The notes: a model not told the origin generated them from the sequence alone. A DNA stretch of 25,292 bases from CAYGHG01 sp964349515 (GCA_964349515.1 CAYGHG010000030.1:1-25292); one strand, 5' to 3'. Shown: positions 6,739 to 13,360, counted from the first letter of the stretch. Program-made: numbers and translations.

Positions 6739-7620
6739 TCAGATTTTTACTGCCTGTCCGCCGGTAAATTCCGTTATGCGGCCAAAACTTTTCTTAAACT
6801 GAATTGCGGCATTGCCTTTTGGCCACAGGACAGGCGGGATTCCTTCCGCCACTGCCTGCAGGACCTCTTCAGCGAATTCTATTTCACCAAATAGCGGCGC
6901 TTTTTTTGATTTGCAGAAATCCCTGATCCGGCCCGACATTTCCGGATTTATATCAGATTTATTGATTATGACGCCCCATGGGGTTCCAAATCTGTCTGCC
7001 GTCATTGTCACTCTTTCCAGGTCATGCATTCCCGAAACAGTCGGCTCGGTTACAATAACCGCGAGGTCTGTCCCTGTAATTGCAGCCATGACAGGGCACC
7101 CCGTACCCGGAGGCCCGTCTATTACTATTGTATCATAACCGGCCTCTTTTGCCCTCTTAACGGCCTCTTCCCTTACTTTTGATACCAGCTTGCCCGAGTT
7201 ATCCTCGCCTGCGCCCAGCTTTGCGTGAACCAGGATGCCGGGCGCTGTTTTTGAAACAAACCACCTGCCTGATAAATTTTCTTTCATCTCTACAGCCTCA
7301 GCCGGGCATATCTGCGAACAGGCGCCGCACCCTTCACAGGAACCCTCATCCACGGTAAAATCCCTGCTGATAGCGCCAAACCTGCATGCCTGCAGCAGGC
7401 ACCTGGCGCACTGAATGCATTTATCCGGGTCTATGCGGGCTTTATAGCCCGCGTAAAAATCATGGGACTCTATTATTTCAGGCTTTAAAAGCAGATGCAT
7501 GTTTGAAGCGTCAACATCACAGTCTGCCATCACTATGTTCTTTGAAAGAGCCGCAAAAGATGCGGAGACTACTGTCTTGCCCGTACCGCCTTTGCCGCTT
7601 ATGAAAACTATCTGCTTCAT
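6739..7620 (-). CDS. MinD-type ATPase with inserted ferredoxin domain (second copy)
   Basis: A 293-residue P-loop ATPase with a 2x[4Fe-4S] ferredoxin inserted after the first part of the ATPase fold. Walker A is SGKGGTGKT (residues 8-16) and the DGPPGTGCP switch follows the insert. The ferredoxin cysteines are C68, C71, C74, C79 and C95, C98, C101, C105. The first set has four residues between the third and fourth cysteine (CLLQAC), where three is usual. The start overlaps the previous ATPase gene by 4 bases (ATGA), indicating tight coupling, and the two probably form a pair. Homologous pairs belong to the ORP gene cluster of Desulfovibrio. Cluster-dependent ATPase function is inferred. Confidence 0.93.
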   Translation of the reverse strand: MKQIVFISGKGGTGKTVVSASFAALSKNIVMADCDVDASNMHLLLKPEIIESHDFYAGYKARIDPDKCIQCARCLLQACRFGAISRDFTVDEGSCEGCGACSQICPAEAVEMKENLSGRWFVSKTAPGILVHAKLGAGEDNSGKLVSKVREEAVKRAKEAGYDTIVIDGPPGTGCPVMAAITGTDLAVIVTEPTVSGMHDLERVTMTADRFGTPWGVIINKSDINPEMSGRIRDFCKSKKAPLFGEIEFAEEVLQAVAEGIPPVLWPKGNAAIQFKKSFGRITEFTGGQAVKI

Positions 7621-8480
7621 TGTATTCCGCCTGAGTATTCCAATAATCTTTTTCCAAGGCCTTCAAAGATCGCCTTTAACTCCGGCACTTCACCGCTTAT
7701 GCTGCCGCCCCTGGAATAGACTTCTGCCGCTTTGCGCATGAATGGAATTCTCGCCTCTATTTTTATTTTTTCCAAAGCACAAAAATCCTCAATTATCGAA
7801 TCCCTCGGCCCGCTGCGGTTAATCACCACTCCGAATTTTAATTTTTTCTGCCTTAATGTATCCACTGCTATTTTAAGGTCATTTAATCCAAAAGGCGTGG
7901 GTTCTGTCACCAGCAGGACATAATCCGTACCCTTTACAGATGCAACCATGGGGCAGGAATTCCCCGGTGGAGCGTCTATTATCAGAAATTTTGCGTTTTC
8001 TGCCTCTGCTTTTACTTTTTTTATAAGCGGAGGCGCCATTGCCTCGCCTATGTTAAGCCTGCCCGTAATTAACTGCCCGTTATTAAAATTTCCCTTTTCA
8101 ATCATGCCTATTTCACGCGGCTGCTCGCTCAGCGCTTTATCAGTACAGGCTGTAATACATGCCCCGCAGCTGTGGCACAGGTGGTCAAATACCAGCACCT
8201 GCCCGGTTAATCCGGATTTTGACGGCGGAATAACGGTAATGGCTCCAAAACGGCACGAAACAGCACATTTTCTGCAATAAGTGCATTTCTTTAAATCAAC
8301 CCGGGGCACTAAAACATGCGCATTTACTTTCTCCACGATTTCAGGCTTTAAAAAAAGCGCCGCGTTGGGTTCCTCCACATCACAGTCAGCAACCACAGCC
8401 CCCTCCATTACCGAAGAGAGGCCCACAGCAACAGTTGTTTTTCCGGTGCCGCCTTTGCCGCTTGCTATCGCTATTTTCAT
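7617..8480 (-). CDS. MinD-type ATPase with inserted ferredoxin domain (first copy)
   Basis: A 287-residue paralogue of the following gene with the same layout. Walker A is SGKGGTGKT at residues 7-15. The inserted ferredoxin has C66, C69, C72, C76 and C102, C105, C108, C112, both with the standard CxxCxxCxxxC spacing, and DAPPGNSCP follows as the switch motif. Several cysteines outside the clusters (for example Cys33 in ADCDVEEPN) are also found in the family. It begins 3 bases after a NifX-like gene ends. The combination of MinD-like ATPases with NifX-like proteins is known from anaerobes, where ORP carries an unusual Mo-Cu-sulfide cluster. The metal handled here cannot be read from sequence. 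Confidence 0.93.
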   Translation of the reverse strand: MKIAIASGKGGTGKTTVAVGLSSVMEGAVVADCDVEEPNAALFLKPEIVEKVNAHVLVPRVDLKKCTYCRKCAVSCRFGAITVIPPSKSGLTGQVLVFDHLCHSCGACITACTDKALSEQPREIGMIEKGNFNNGQLITGRLNIGEAMAPPLIKKVKAEAENAKFLIIDAPPGNSCPMVASVKGTDYVLLVTEPTPFGLNDLKIAVDTLRQKKLKFGVVINRSGPRDSIIEDFCALEKIKIEARIPFMRKAAEVYSRGGSISGEVPELKAIFEGLGKRLLEYSGGIQ

Positions 8481-8483
8481 TAT

Positions 8484-8804
8484 TCAGTTCTTTTTGTATC
8501 CGCTGTTTTTGACTGCCTCTTCCACGCTGCCCTTCACATCAGGAATAACTGTAATTCCGGCTGCCGACAGCACCCGCTCCGCATTGGGGCCCACACGGCC
8601 TGTAATAACCAGCCTTGCGCCTTTTTCCGCCACAAAAGAGCCTGACTTGGTTCCTGCGCCGCCTGAATCCGCCGCGTACTCATTTTTACAAAATTCATAT
8701 TTTTCCGTTTCAGTGTCGTAAAACACAAAAAAACCGCACCTGCCGAATCTTGGGTCTGTTTCAGATGACAAATCATTTCCTTTTGCTGTTACGCATATTT
8801 TCAT
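8484..8804 (-). CDS. NifX/NafY-like dinitrogenase iron-molybdenum cofactor family protein (second copy)
   Basis: A 106-residue protein of the NifX/NifB C-terminal fold that binds metal-sulfur cofactors or their precursors. The family signature DPRFGRCGFF is at residues 17-26 with Cys23, and the second half has the typical ITGRVGPNAERVL segment and a short C-terminal helix. A longer frame opens at 8867, but the ATG at 8804 is chosen because AAAAGGAG stands just in front and the family starts with MKI at this point; the longer start would also run into the upstream gene. This copy lacks the His-rich tail of its neighbour. It lies 3 bases before the first MinD-type ATPase and is probably its partner. 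Confidence 0.9.
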   Translation of the reverse strand: MKICVTAKGNDLSSETDPRFGRCGFFVFYDTETEKYEFCKNEYAADSGGAGTKSGSFVAEKGARLVITGRVGPNAERVLSAAGITVIPDVKGSVEEAVKNSGYKKN

Positions 8805-8823
8805 TTTTTCTCCTTTTAAAAGC

Positions 8824-9186
8824 TCAATGCCCGTGTCCGTGTTCGGTGCAGCCCTCAAGCCCTCCAAGCCCTTTGCTTAAAAGATCTTCAATGGCGCTGC
8901 CGGCCCTGCCGCTGTAACCAAAAACCTTTACACCAGCTGCCGCGAATTTATGCTGGGCATTAACTCCCATGCCGCCCGCTATCACATGCGTTAAGCCGTG
9001 CTTTAAAATCTCGTCAACAGCCACGCAGCCCCCGCCGCCGTGTTCAGCCTCATTTTTTACGACTTCAGATTTTGTTATTCTGCCGTTCTCTATTTCAGCG
9101 ATCAAAAAAAATGGGCACTGCCCGAAATGCGCCGAGACATTTGATTCCATCCCGCGGTTGTCTTCCAAAGTAACTCCGAGTTTCAT
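8824..9186 (-). CDS. NifX-like protein with a Cys/His C-terminal tail (first copy)
   Basis: A 120-residue member of the dinitrogenase iron-molybdenum cofactor family, starting MKLGVTLEDN and carrying HFGQCPFF (His20, Cys24), VIAGGMGVNAQ near residues 68-77 and a Cys54 in GGGGC. The body matches NifX-like and ORP proteins. The last eight residues, CTEHGHGH, add one cysteine and three histidines that could bind a metal ion. ORP-like proteins differ in their termini, so this tail is a useful marker. The start follows AGGAGG. It is separated from the Gly-rich DUF5320 gene by 66 bases that hold a 20-base palindrome, and from the next NifX-like gene by 19 bases. Confidence 0.9.
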   Translation of the reverse strand: MKLGVTLEDNRGMESNVSAHFGQCPFFLIAEIENGRITKSEVVKNEAEHGGGGCVAVDEILKHGLTHVIAGGMGVNAQHKFAAAGVKVFGYSGRAGSAIEDLLSKGLGGLEGCTEHGHGH

Positions 9187-9212
9187 TTAAATCCTCCTGT
9201 TTTTTCAGGCCC

Positions 9213-9232
9213 GGCTTAAAGCGCTTTAAGCC
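9213..9232 (-). other. Perfect 20-base palindrome between operon genes
   Basis: GGCTTAAAGC is directly followed by its reverse complement. On the minus strand the hairpin is followed by a run of A, not T, so it is not an intrinsic terminator. It may be an mRNA processing or stability element that sets different levels for the DUF5320 gene upstream and the NifX-like genes downstream. Confidence 0.5.
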
Positions 9233-9252
9233 TGAGCCCGCGGGCAAAATTT

Positions 9253-9483
9253 TCAGCCCTTGTTTTTTTGCAGTTCTTCTATCTTTGCTTCAAGTTCTTC
9301 AATCTTCTGCTCCAGCGCCGGCTGCCTGCCTGTATCAGCAGCATAGCCGCCAAAAAATCCCCTTCCTCTTCCCAGTCCCATTCCGCGCCCCGCTCCGGTT
9401 CCACGTCCGCCGCCACAAAGCCCCATACCGCGCCCGCTCATCGGGCCTGAGCCAAGCGGCCCTGTCCTGTTCATTCCCGGCAT
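9253..9483 (-). CDS. Gly-rich DUF5320-like protein with C-terminal coiled coil
   Basis: A 76-residue protein beginning MPGMNRTGPLGSGPMSG, the signature of the DUF5320 family. A Gly/Arg/Met-rich half (residues 1-46) has a single cysteine (GLCGGG) and is followed by a heptad-like Glu/Lys helix, LEQKIEELEAKIEELQK, that should form a coiled coil. The frame is open to 9528, but the ATG at 9483 is preferred because AAAGGAGG precedes it at good spacing and the family starts there. From memory, DUF5320 genes are often near NifX-like and MinD-type genes in anaerobes; no function is established. A perfect Fur-type operator sits directly upstream. Confidence 0.82.
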   Translation of the reverse strand: MPGMNRTGPLGSGPMSGRGMGLCGGGRGTGAGRGMGLGRGRGFFGGYAADTGRQPALEQKIEELEAKIEELQKNKG

Positions 9484-9512
9484 AATAATCGCCTCCTTTC
9501 CACTTTTGTTAT

Positions 9513-9527
9513 TGAAAATCATTTTCA
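9513..9527 (-). promoter_or_regulatory. Perfect Fur-family operator
   Basis: TGAAAATCATTTTCA is a perfect 7-1-7 inverted repeat of the Fur-box type (consensus TGATAATNATTATCA). It lies between the Fur-family gene and the DUF5320 gene, 30 bases before the DUF5320 ATG, where a bound repressor would control the rest of the operon. A similar site is in front of the regulator's own gene at 10019. Confidence 0.75.
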
Positions 9528-9544
9528 CTAATGTTTAAAAAATT

Positions 9545-10006
9545 TTACTTACTGCATTTTTCACACCTGCCGTGAAACTGCAGCAGGTGGTCTTCTATTT
9601 TAAAATTATATTTTTTAGAGAGCTTTTTCTCGGTTTCTTTCAGGAGTTTTACCTCGTCATCTATAAAATCGTCATAATCTATTATGGCATTGCAGGAAGT
9701 GCATACGAGGTGGTGGTGGTGCCCCTTGGCGCTGCGGGCAAGCTCAAAGCGGGCGCGCTTGTCGCCGAAATCAAACTTATATACCTCTCCCATGGCAGAG
9801 AGCCTCTCAAGCGTCCTGTAAACAGTTGTAAGCCCGAGTTCGGGGTTGCGCTTTTTGGCAAGATTGTATATTTCTTCGGCGCTTAAGTGCTCTTTGGTTA
9901 TGGACAAGACTTCAATTACAGCCTCTCGTCCGGCTGTCATCCTGCATCCTAAGCCTCTGAAACGGCCGTGCCACTCTTCCCTGTCAGGGCAGTCTTTATT
10001 TTTCAT
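9545..10006 (-). CDS. Fur-family metalloregulator (Fur/PerR/Zur type)
   Basis: A 153-residue winged-helix regulator. The recognition helix region LTTVYRTLERL is at residues 59-69 and the HHHHL metal cluster at 96-100. Structural zinc cysteine pairs are C102/C105 and C148/C151. His40 in KEHLSAEEIY matches a conserved regulatory-site histidine. The N-terminus is about 20 residues longer than usual, ending in GLGCRMTAGRE. Whether it senses iron, zinc, manganese or peroxide cannot be told from these residues. It has its own promoter with an operator-like repeat, so autoregulation is likely, and it heads the metal-cofactor operon. A second, clearly Fur-like paralogue is at 24709. Confidence 0.92.
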   Translation of the reverse strand: MKNKDCPDREEWHGRFRGLGCRMTAGREAVIEVLSITKEHLSAEEIYNLAKKRNPELGLTTVYRTLERLSAMGEVYKFDFGDKRARFELARSAKGHHHHLVCTSCNAIIDYDDFIDDEVKLLKETEKKLSKKYNFKIEDHLLQFHGRCEKCSK

Positions 10007-10018
10007 GCGTCTCCTTAT

Positions 10019-10068
10019 TGATAATGGTTTTCATTAACAATAGTACATCATGAATGGTTTTGTGTCAA
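10019..10068 (-). promoter_or_regulatory. Promoter and operator of the Fur-family gene
   Basis: On the minus strand TTGACA (10063-10068) is 17 bases from TACTAT (10040-10045). Just downstream lies the imperfect Fur-like site TGAAAACCATTATCA (10019-10033), where bound regulator would block transcription, so the gene is probably autorepressed. Confidence 0.65.
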
Positions 10069-10069
10069 A

Positions 10070-10681
10070 TTAATTGTTTTGTTTTTTTACAAACAGCAGC
10101 GGGAACACAATGTCGCTCACACAGCAGGGCAGCCATACCGCAAGGAAGAGAAAAACAAATGCAGCAGCAATGCCCGGTGCGGTCAGGCCGGCGGCGCCTG
10201 CCATAATCATGTGAAAAAGCGATGACCAGGTGCTTATAAGCACGTGGCCCGCGTGAGGGAATCTGGTGGAGGGCTTAAACCATGCAAGGGCAATGCCCGC
10301 GAATGCAAGAGGGTTAACCAGCCACCACTTTTCTATAAAACCAATATGAGGCTGCCTGCGCGGCATGTCAAGCAGTGTCTCTCCTATATATGGGATTATT
10401 GAATCACTCAGTGTCGCTATCCCCACCGAACCTAAGTACCCTATTGTAATGAAAAGAACGGGATTGATTTTACCCCCTGCCTGCGGGCTGTTCTTTTTAA
10501 ATATGGAAGCTGTCACCAGCGCGCTTAAAAATACGTGGGCGGGATGAAGCACATAAAAAATATCATGCGCGGTTTTCTCAGGTAATTTAACAAAAAACAA
10601 CATGATGATTATGCCGGTAGCCGCCCCCAGCATGGTAAAAGGCGCGTGGTTTTTCAGCTCTTTAATTATTTTTCCCGCCAT
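10070..10681 (-). CDS. Polytopic membrane protein with intramembrane histidines, unknown
   Basis: A 203-residue protein with about five or six predicted membrane helices (about 14-31, 41-61, 73-96, 118-134, 145-165 and 170-197). I do not recognise the family. Polar residues stand out in or beside helices: HPAH at 46-49, Asp93, FPHAGH at 141-146, His157, and CCVSD at 186-190. Such a set could line a metal or proton path, but this is inference. The start ATG follows AAGGGG. The gene ends just before the promoter of the Fur-family gene and is divergent from the DsrE-like gene, sharing an 87-base region with it. Confidence 0.7.
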   Translation of the reverse strand: MAGKIIKELKNHAPFTMLGAATGIIIMLFFVKLPEKTAHDIFYVLHPAHVFLSALVTASIFKKNSPQAGGKINPVLFITIGYLGSVGIATLSDSIIPYIGETLLDMPRRQPHIGFIEKWWLVNPLAFAGIALAWFKPSTRFPHAGHVLISTWSSLFHMIMAGAAGLTAPGIAAAFVFLFLAVWLPCCVSDIVFPLLFVKKQNN

Positions 10682-10706
10682 GTCTGCCCCTTTTTGTTAA
10701 TATTTC

Positions 10707-10734
10707 TTGCGCATTGATTGACGGCTGATATACT
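10707..10734 (+). promoter_or_regulatory. Candidate promoter of the DsrE-like gene
   Basis: TTGCGC (10707-10712) and TATACT (10729-10734) are 16 bases apart on the plus strand, about 35 bases before the ATG at 10769. Confidence 0.45.
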
Positions 10735-10768
10735 ATCACATAAACCCAATAATTCAAGGAGGCTCTTC

Positions 10769-11092
10769 ATGAAACCGGGAATCGTATTGTCGGGAAAGCA
10801 CGCGGAAACAAACTGGAACGCACTCAGGCTTGCCAATCCGGCGCTTGACAAGGGGGATGAAGTGAGGGTTTTTCTTATGGGCGAAGGAGTCGAGTATGAA
10901 AAAACATCATCGGAAAAGTTCAACATCACGACGCAGGTTGAAAAAATACTCTCAAATAAATCGGCTCAGCTCATGGCCTGCGGGACATGCCTGAAATCAA
11001 GAAACGAAGAAGGCACCGAAACCTGCCCCCTCTCTACGCTGAATGATTTTTACGGCGTGGTAGAGTGGTCGGACAAGCTGCTTGCGTTTTAA
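10769..11092 (+). CDS. DsrE-family protein
   Basis: A 107-residue DsrE/DsrF-like protein, a fold used for sulfur-relay and small soluble sulfur carriers. VRVFLMGEGVEY (about residues 32-43) is the characteristic loop after the second strand. ACGTC near residue 72 carries the family cysteines, followed by ETCPLSTLNDFY and the C-terminal WSDKLLAF. The frame opens at 10718, but the ATG at 10769 has AAGGAGG in front and gives the normal family length. It is the only plus-strand gene in the window. Its place beside the Fur-headed metal-sulfur locus suggests a sulfur-handling link, although it is transcribed away from that locus. Confidence 0.87.
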   Translation: MKPGIVLSGKHAETNWNALRLANPALDKGDEVRVFLMGEGVEYEKTSSEKFNITTQVEKILSNKSAQLMACGTCLKSRNEEGTETCPLSTLNDFYGVVEWSDKLLAF

Positions 11093-11130
11093 GTAAAAAA
11101 ACAGACTGCTATACCATGTGGCTTTTTAAG

Positions 11131-11970
11131 TCAATCATCCAGCCCGGCTTTTCTGAATTCTTTCTTCACCAGCCTGTACACATCATTAAATTCAGGAAGC
11201 TTGACCATCTGGTGGCTTAGCCGCTCATTCCATAACTTTTCAAGACGCATTTCCTTTTTAATAAATTCGTCTCTAATTTCCTCAATTTTTTTACCCCTGA
11301 ACCCGATTTTTTCCCTAATAGCACCTGAGAGATTTCCAATATTTACAGAACCATTTTCAATCAGATACCACATATCATATAAGTCGCGGGCTTCATTTCT
11401 GGCCCTGTCAACCAATGCAGCTGTTTTTTCAACAGATATTTCATTCAGGCTGTAAACCCTGACCTTAGCCGGCTGCGGTACGTCAAAGTATTCCGGATAT
11501 GATAACAAAGGCATGTTAACGGGGCTTTCAATCATTTTTTCTTTTATGGTAATATCAACTTTCAATTCCCGTAACTCTTTTTTTGGAAGCGGCCCGTCAT
11601 AAGACAGATAAAAAGTATGGCTGTTTTGATGTGTATCCTTATCCACCCTGCTGAATCCCAGAGAGATATTCGACGACTTTTTGATAAATTCGTACACAGG
11701 GTTCAAACCGGCAAGTATTTCTTCAAAACTTAATTCAGAAGTCAGCGTAAAATCAAGGCCTTCCGAGAAACGGTAATCTTTAAAATAACATTTTTTAAGC
11801 GCTGTCCCGCCCTTAAAAACAATTTTGTCCTTCAGTGGCACTGTATCAAGCCCGGCCAGTATCCATGATATGCAATAATCTCTTTCAAGAACTTTTTCCT
11901 GTATACGTGTGCCCCCGCCCTCTTTAAGCAGCCTGTTCGCAAGTAATGACAAATTTTTCTGCGGTATCAT
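11131..11970 (-). CDS. AbiEii/AbiGii-type nucleotidyltransferase toxin
   Basis: A 279-residue toxin half of an AbiE (type IV) toxin-antitoxin pair. The nucleotidyltransferase motif is visible as FKGGTALKK (about residues 52-60) and YRFSEGLDFTL (about 66-76), with a conserved KVRVYSLNEISVEK and ARDLYDMWYL further on. In the usual motif SEDLD the first Asp binds metal; here the codon is GGC (Gly) where GAC would give Asp, so the catalytic pair appears incomplete. The gene follows the antitoxin with no gap, and its own AGGAGG-like site lies inside the antitoxin gene's 3' end. It could be an attenuated toxin or a tolerated family variant. Confidence 0.9.
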   Translation of the reverse strand: MIPQKNLSLLANRLLKEGGGTRIQEKVLERDYCISWILAGLDTVPLKDKIVFKGGTALKKCYFKDYRFSEGLDFTLTSELSFEEILAGLNPVYEFIKKSSNISLGFSRVDKDTHQNSHTFYLSYDGPLPKKELRELKVDITIKEKMIESPVNMPLLSYPEYFDVPQPAKVRVYSLNEISVEKTAALVDRARNEARDLYDMWYLIENGSVNIGNLSGAIREKIGFRGKKIEEIRDEFIKKEMRLEKLWNERLSHQMVKLPEFNDVYRLVKKEFRKAGLDD

Positions 11971-12798
11971 TTATGTCCTCCCTGCGTTTTCCAGTTCTTC
12001 CCTGTCCACGTTAAGACGAAGCCGCCATTGATTCAGATACCTGCCGCTTTTTGGCATTGTCGGGTCAAGCGGGGCATATGATTTTCCGATCAGCTGTTTC
12101 AGCAGATTCAGGTTGTTCCCGCCGGCCAGTTTATAGAGTTCAAGCAGGTATCCAAGCCGCGCGCATACGCTGCCCTTATTAAGTTTAACGGCATAACTTA
12201 CAAGCTTATCAATAACAATCAAATCTTTTTTAATATATAAGGCTTTTGCGGCTTCGCTTATGCCGCCGCAATATTCAGGATGATTAAGGCAGTCAATTAG
12301 TGTTTTTTCCACATCGCTGACTTTTATTTTTTCCTGCTTATTTATCCAAAAATCCTCAATTCCAAAGAAATTCTTCTCGCTTAATTTCACAAATTTATAG
12401 TCATATCCGGCCGCCTTTACATCCGGTATCTGTTCCATAACAGCCGCATAATTTGTCAGCTGCGGCTGAGTTGTCATGTCGTGCAGCTGTAACGCCGAAG
12501 CAAAAGCAATATAGTAAATCTTACTGTTTACGATTTCCCTTGCGATGATACCGGCATCCGGGGCGTATGCAGTTTCTCTGCCCATTTCAAAAGGAACAAT
12601 GGCATAAAGCCCCTGCTTTATACGGGTGATTATTCCCTTTGCGTTCAGCCTGCTGGCCAGGTTGGCGGCTAATGACTCTTCTACACGAAGGATGTCTTTA
12701 ATGTCTTGCAGTTTAAATACCTGTTTATCCACGTCGTATAACGAGGTAATTAACTGAGACTCTCTTGGCCCTAATGTTTTGCTATGTTTGTTATTCAT
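11971..12798 (-). CDS. AbiEi-type antitoxin and transcriptional repressor
   Basis: A 275-residue protein with an N-terminal winged helix-turn-helix (about residues 12-70: LITSLYDVDKQVFKLQDI through RIKQGLYAIVPFE) and a C-terminal AbiEi antigen-like domain containing YYIAFASALQLHDMT and KVSDVEKTLIDCLNHPE. Known AbiEi proteins both neutralise the AbiEii toxin and bind inverted repeats in their promoter. Here a 7-5-7 inverted repeat lies directly upstream, overlapping the ribosome binding region, so autoregulation is probable. The pair is most likely a phage-defence or plasmid-type accessory module. Confidence 0.88.
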   Translation of the reverse strand: MNNKHSKTLGPRESQLITSLYDVDKQVFKLQDIKDILRVEESLAANLASRLNAKGIITRIKQGLYAIVPFEMGRETAYAPDAGIIAREIVNSKIYYIAFASALQLHDMTTQPQLTNYAAVMEQIPDVKAAGYDYKFVKLSEKNFFGIEDFWINKQEKIKVSDVEKTLIDCLNHPEYCGGISEAAKALYIKKDLIVIDKLVSYAVKLNKGSVCARLGYLLELYKLAGGNNLNLLKQLIGKSYAPLDPTMPKSGRYLNQWRLRLNVDREELENAGRT

Positions 12799-12800
12799 TT

Positions 12801-12847
12801 TATATCACCTTTTGATATATATAACATAAATAACATATTTTTGTCAA
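12801..12847 (-). promoter_or_regulatory. Promoter and operator of the AbiE pair
   Basis: TTGACA (12842-12847) and TATATA (12818-12823) are 18 bases apart on the minus strand. Between and around them lie ATAACAT repeated twice (12821-12836) and the perfect inverted repeat TATATCA-CCTTT-TGATATA (12801-12819), which covers the AAAGGTGA ribosome binding site. A repressor there would block transcription and possibly translation. Confidence 0.6.
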
Positions 12848-12959
12848 TCAAATACTATGTTTTGTATGTAATTCATATGCTTAGGTGGTATAAAAAGAAT
12901 ATTAAACACAGCTGCAAGGTGGAATATATTATATTTGAGGCAAGTCAATAGTTTTTTCC

Positions 12960-13300
12960 ATTTACTTATTCTCAACTCTCATCTAAAGTCTGACACCATT
13001 GTTTTCTCTTAACCCTAAATCCTCATCCTCAGTCTTTGCCCTGTTTTTCCAAATGCCGTACAAAAAAATCGTAGAGGCGGGTTTCAAACCCGCCTCGTTT
13101 TTGTTCTGTTCCGTTTCTGCTGTTATCTGCCTTCATCCATAGTTTTCCAAGCGTAACTCGTCTTTCCCGTCCTAACCTTCACACCTTTACACTCGTCTTT
13201 CTAGTACTAAACTTTACACCCTCACACTCACACCTTTACACTCGTCTTTCCTCCCTTTTCCCTGACCCCTCCTCCTCATCCTCAGCCCCACCTTCCCGGT
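12960..13300. repeat. Pyrimidine-rich intergenic region with short direct repeats
   Basis: The 562 bases between the AbiE antitoxin and the PIN toxin contain no supported gene. The plus strand is strongly C/T-rich. ACTCGTCTTTC occurs at 13156, 13191 and 13240; the last two are part of an exact 22-base repeat (13180-13201 and 13229-13250). CCTCATCCTCAG occurs at 13021 and 13274. A palindrome at 13074 is listed separately. The bias resembles that of the CTTCTGTCTTTTGTCTT repeat family, though the units differ. Confidence 0.65.
13074..13096. repeat. Palindromic REP-like element
   Basis: GAGGCGGGTTT (13074-13084) and AAACCCGCCTC (13086-13096) form a perfect inverted repeat around one central base, followed by a T run on the plus strand. 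The preceding GTA gives GTAGAGGCGG, which resembles the GTAGGGGCG element near the right end of the window (25244). Confidence 0.6.
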
Positions 13301-13360
13301 TCTTGTCTGTAAAGTATTAAAGCATTCTCCGACACCGTGTTTTATCTTCACGACATGCTG

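Noticed and set aside
6739..8480. The two adjacent MinD-type genes as one frameshifted duplicate
   Set aside because: Both have full length, complete Walker A and eight ferredoxin cysteines, and their sequences are clearly diverged.
8281..8721. 146-codon plus-strand open frame
   Set aside because: It is opposite the MinD-type ATPase and NifX-like genes and has low-complexity Ser/Pro/Ala composition.
3879..9186. Locus as part of a nitrogenase cluster, because of NifX-like genes
   Set aside because: No nifHDK, nifE, nifN or radical-SAM nifB is present, and the NifX-like proteins are the short type found in non-fixing anaerobes.
9213..9232. Palindrome as an intrinsic terminator inside the cofactor operon
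   Set aside because: On the coding strand it is followed by A residues and a ribosome binding site, not by a T run.
12960..13300. Direct repeats as a CRISPR array
   Set aside because: Repeats are too short, unevenly spaced (35 and 49 bases) and few, with no cas genes.
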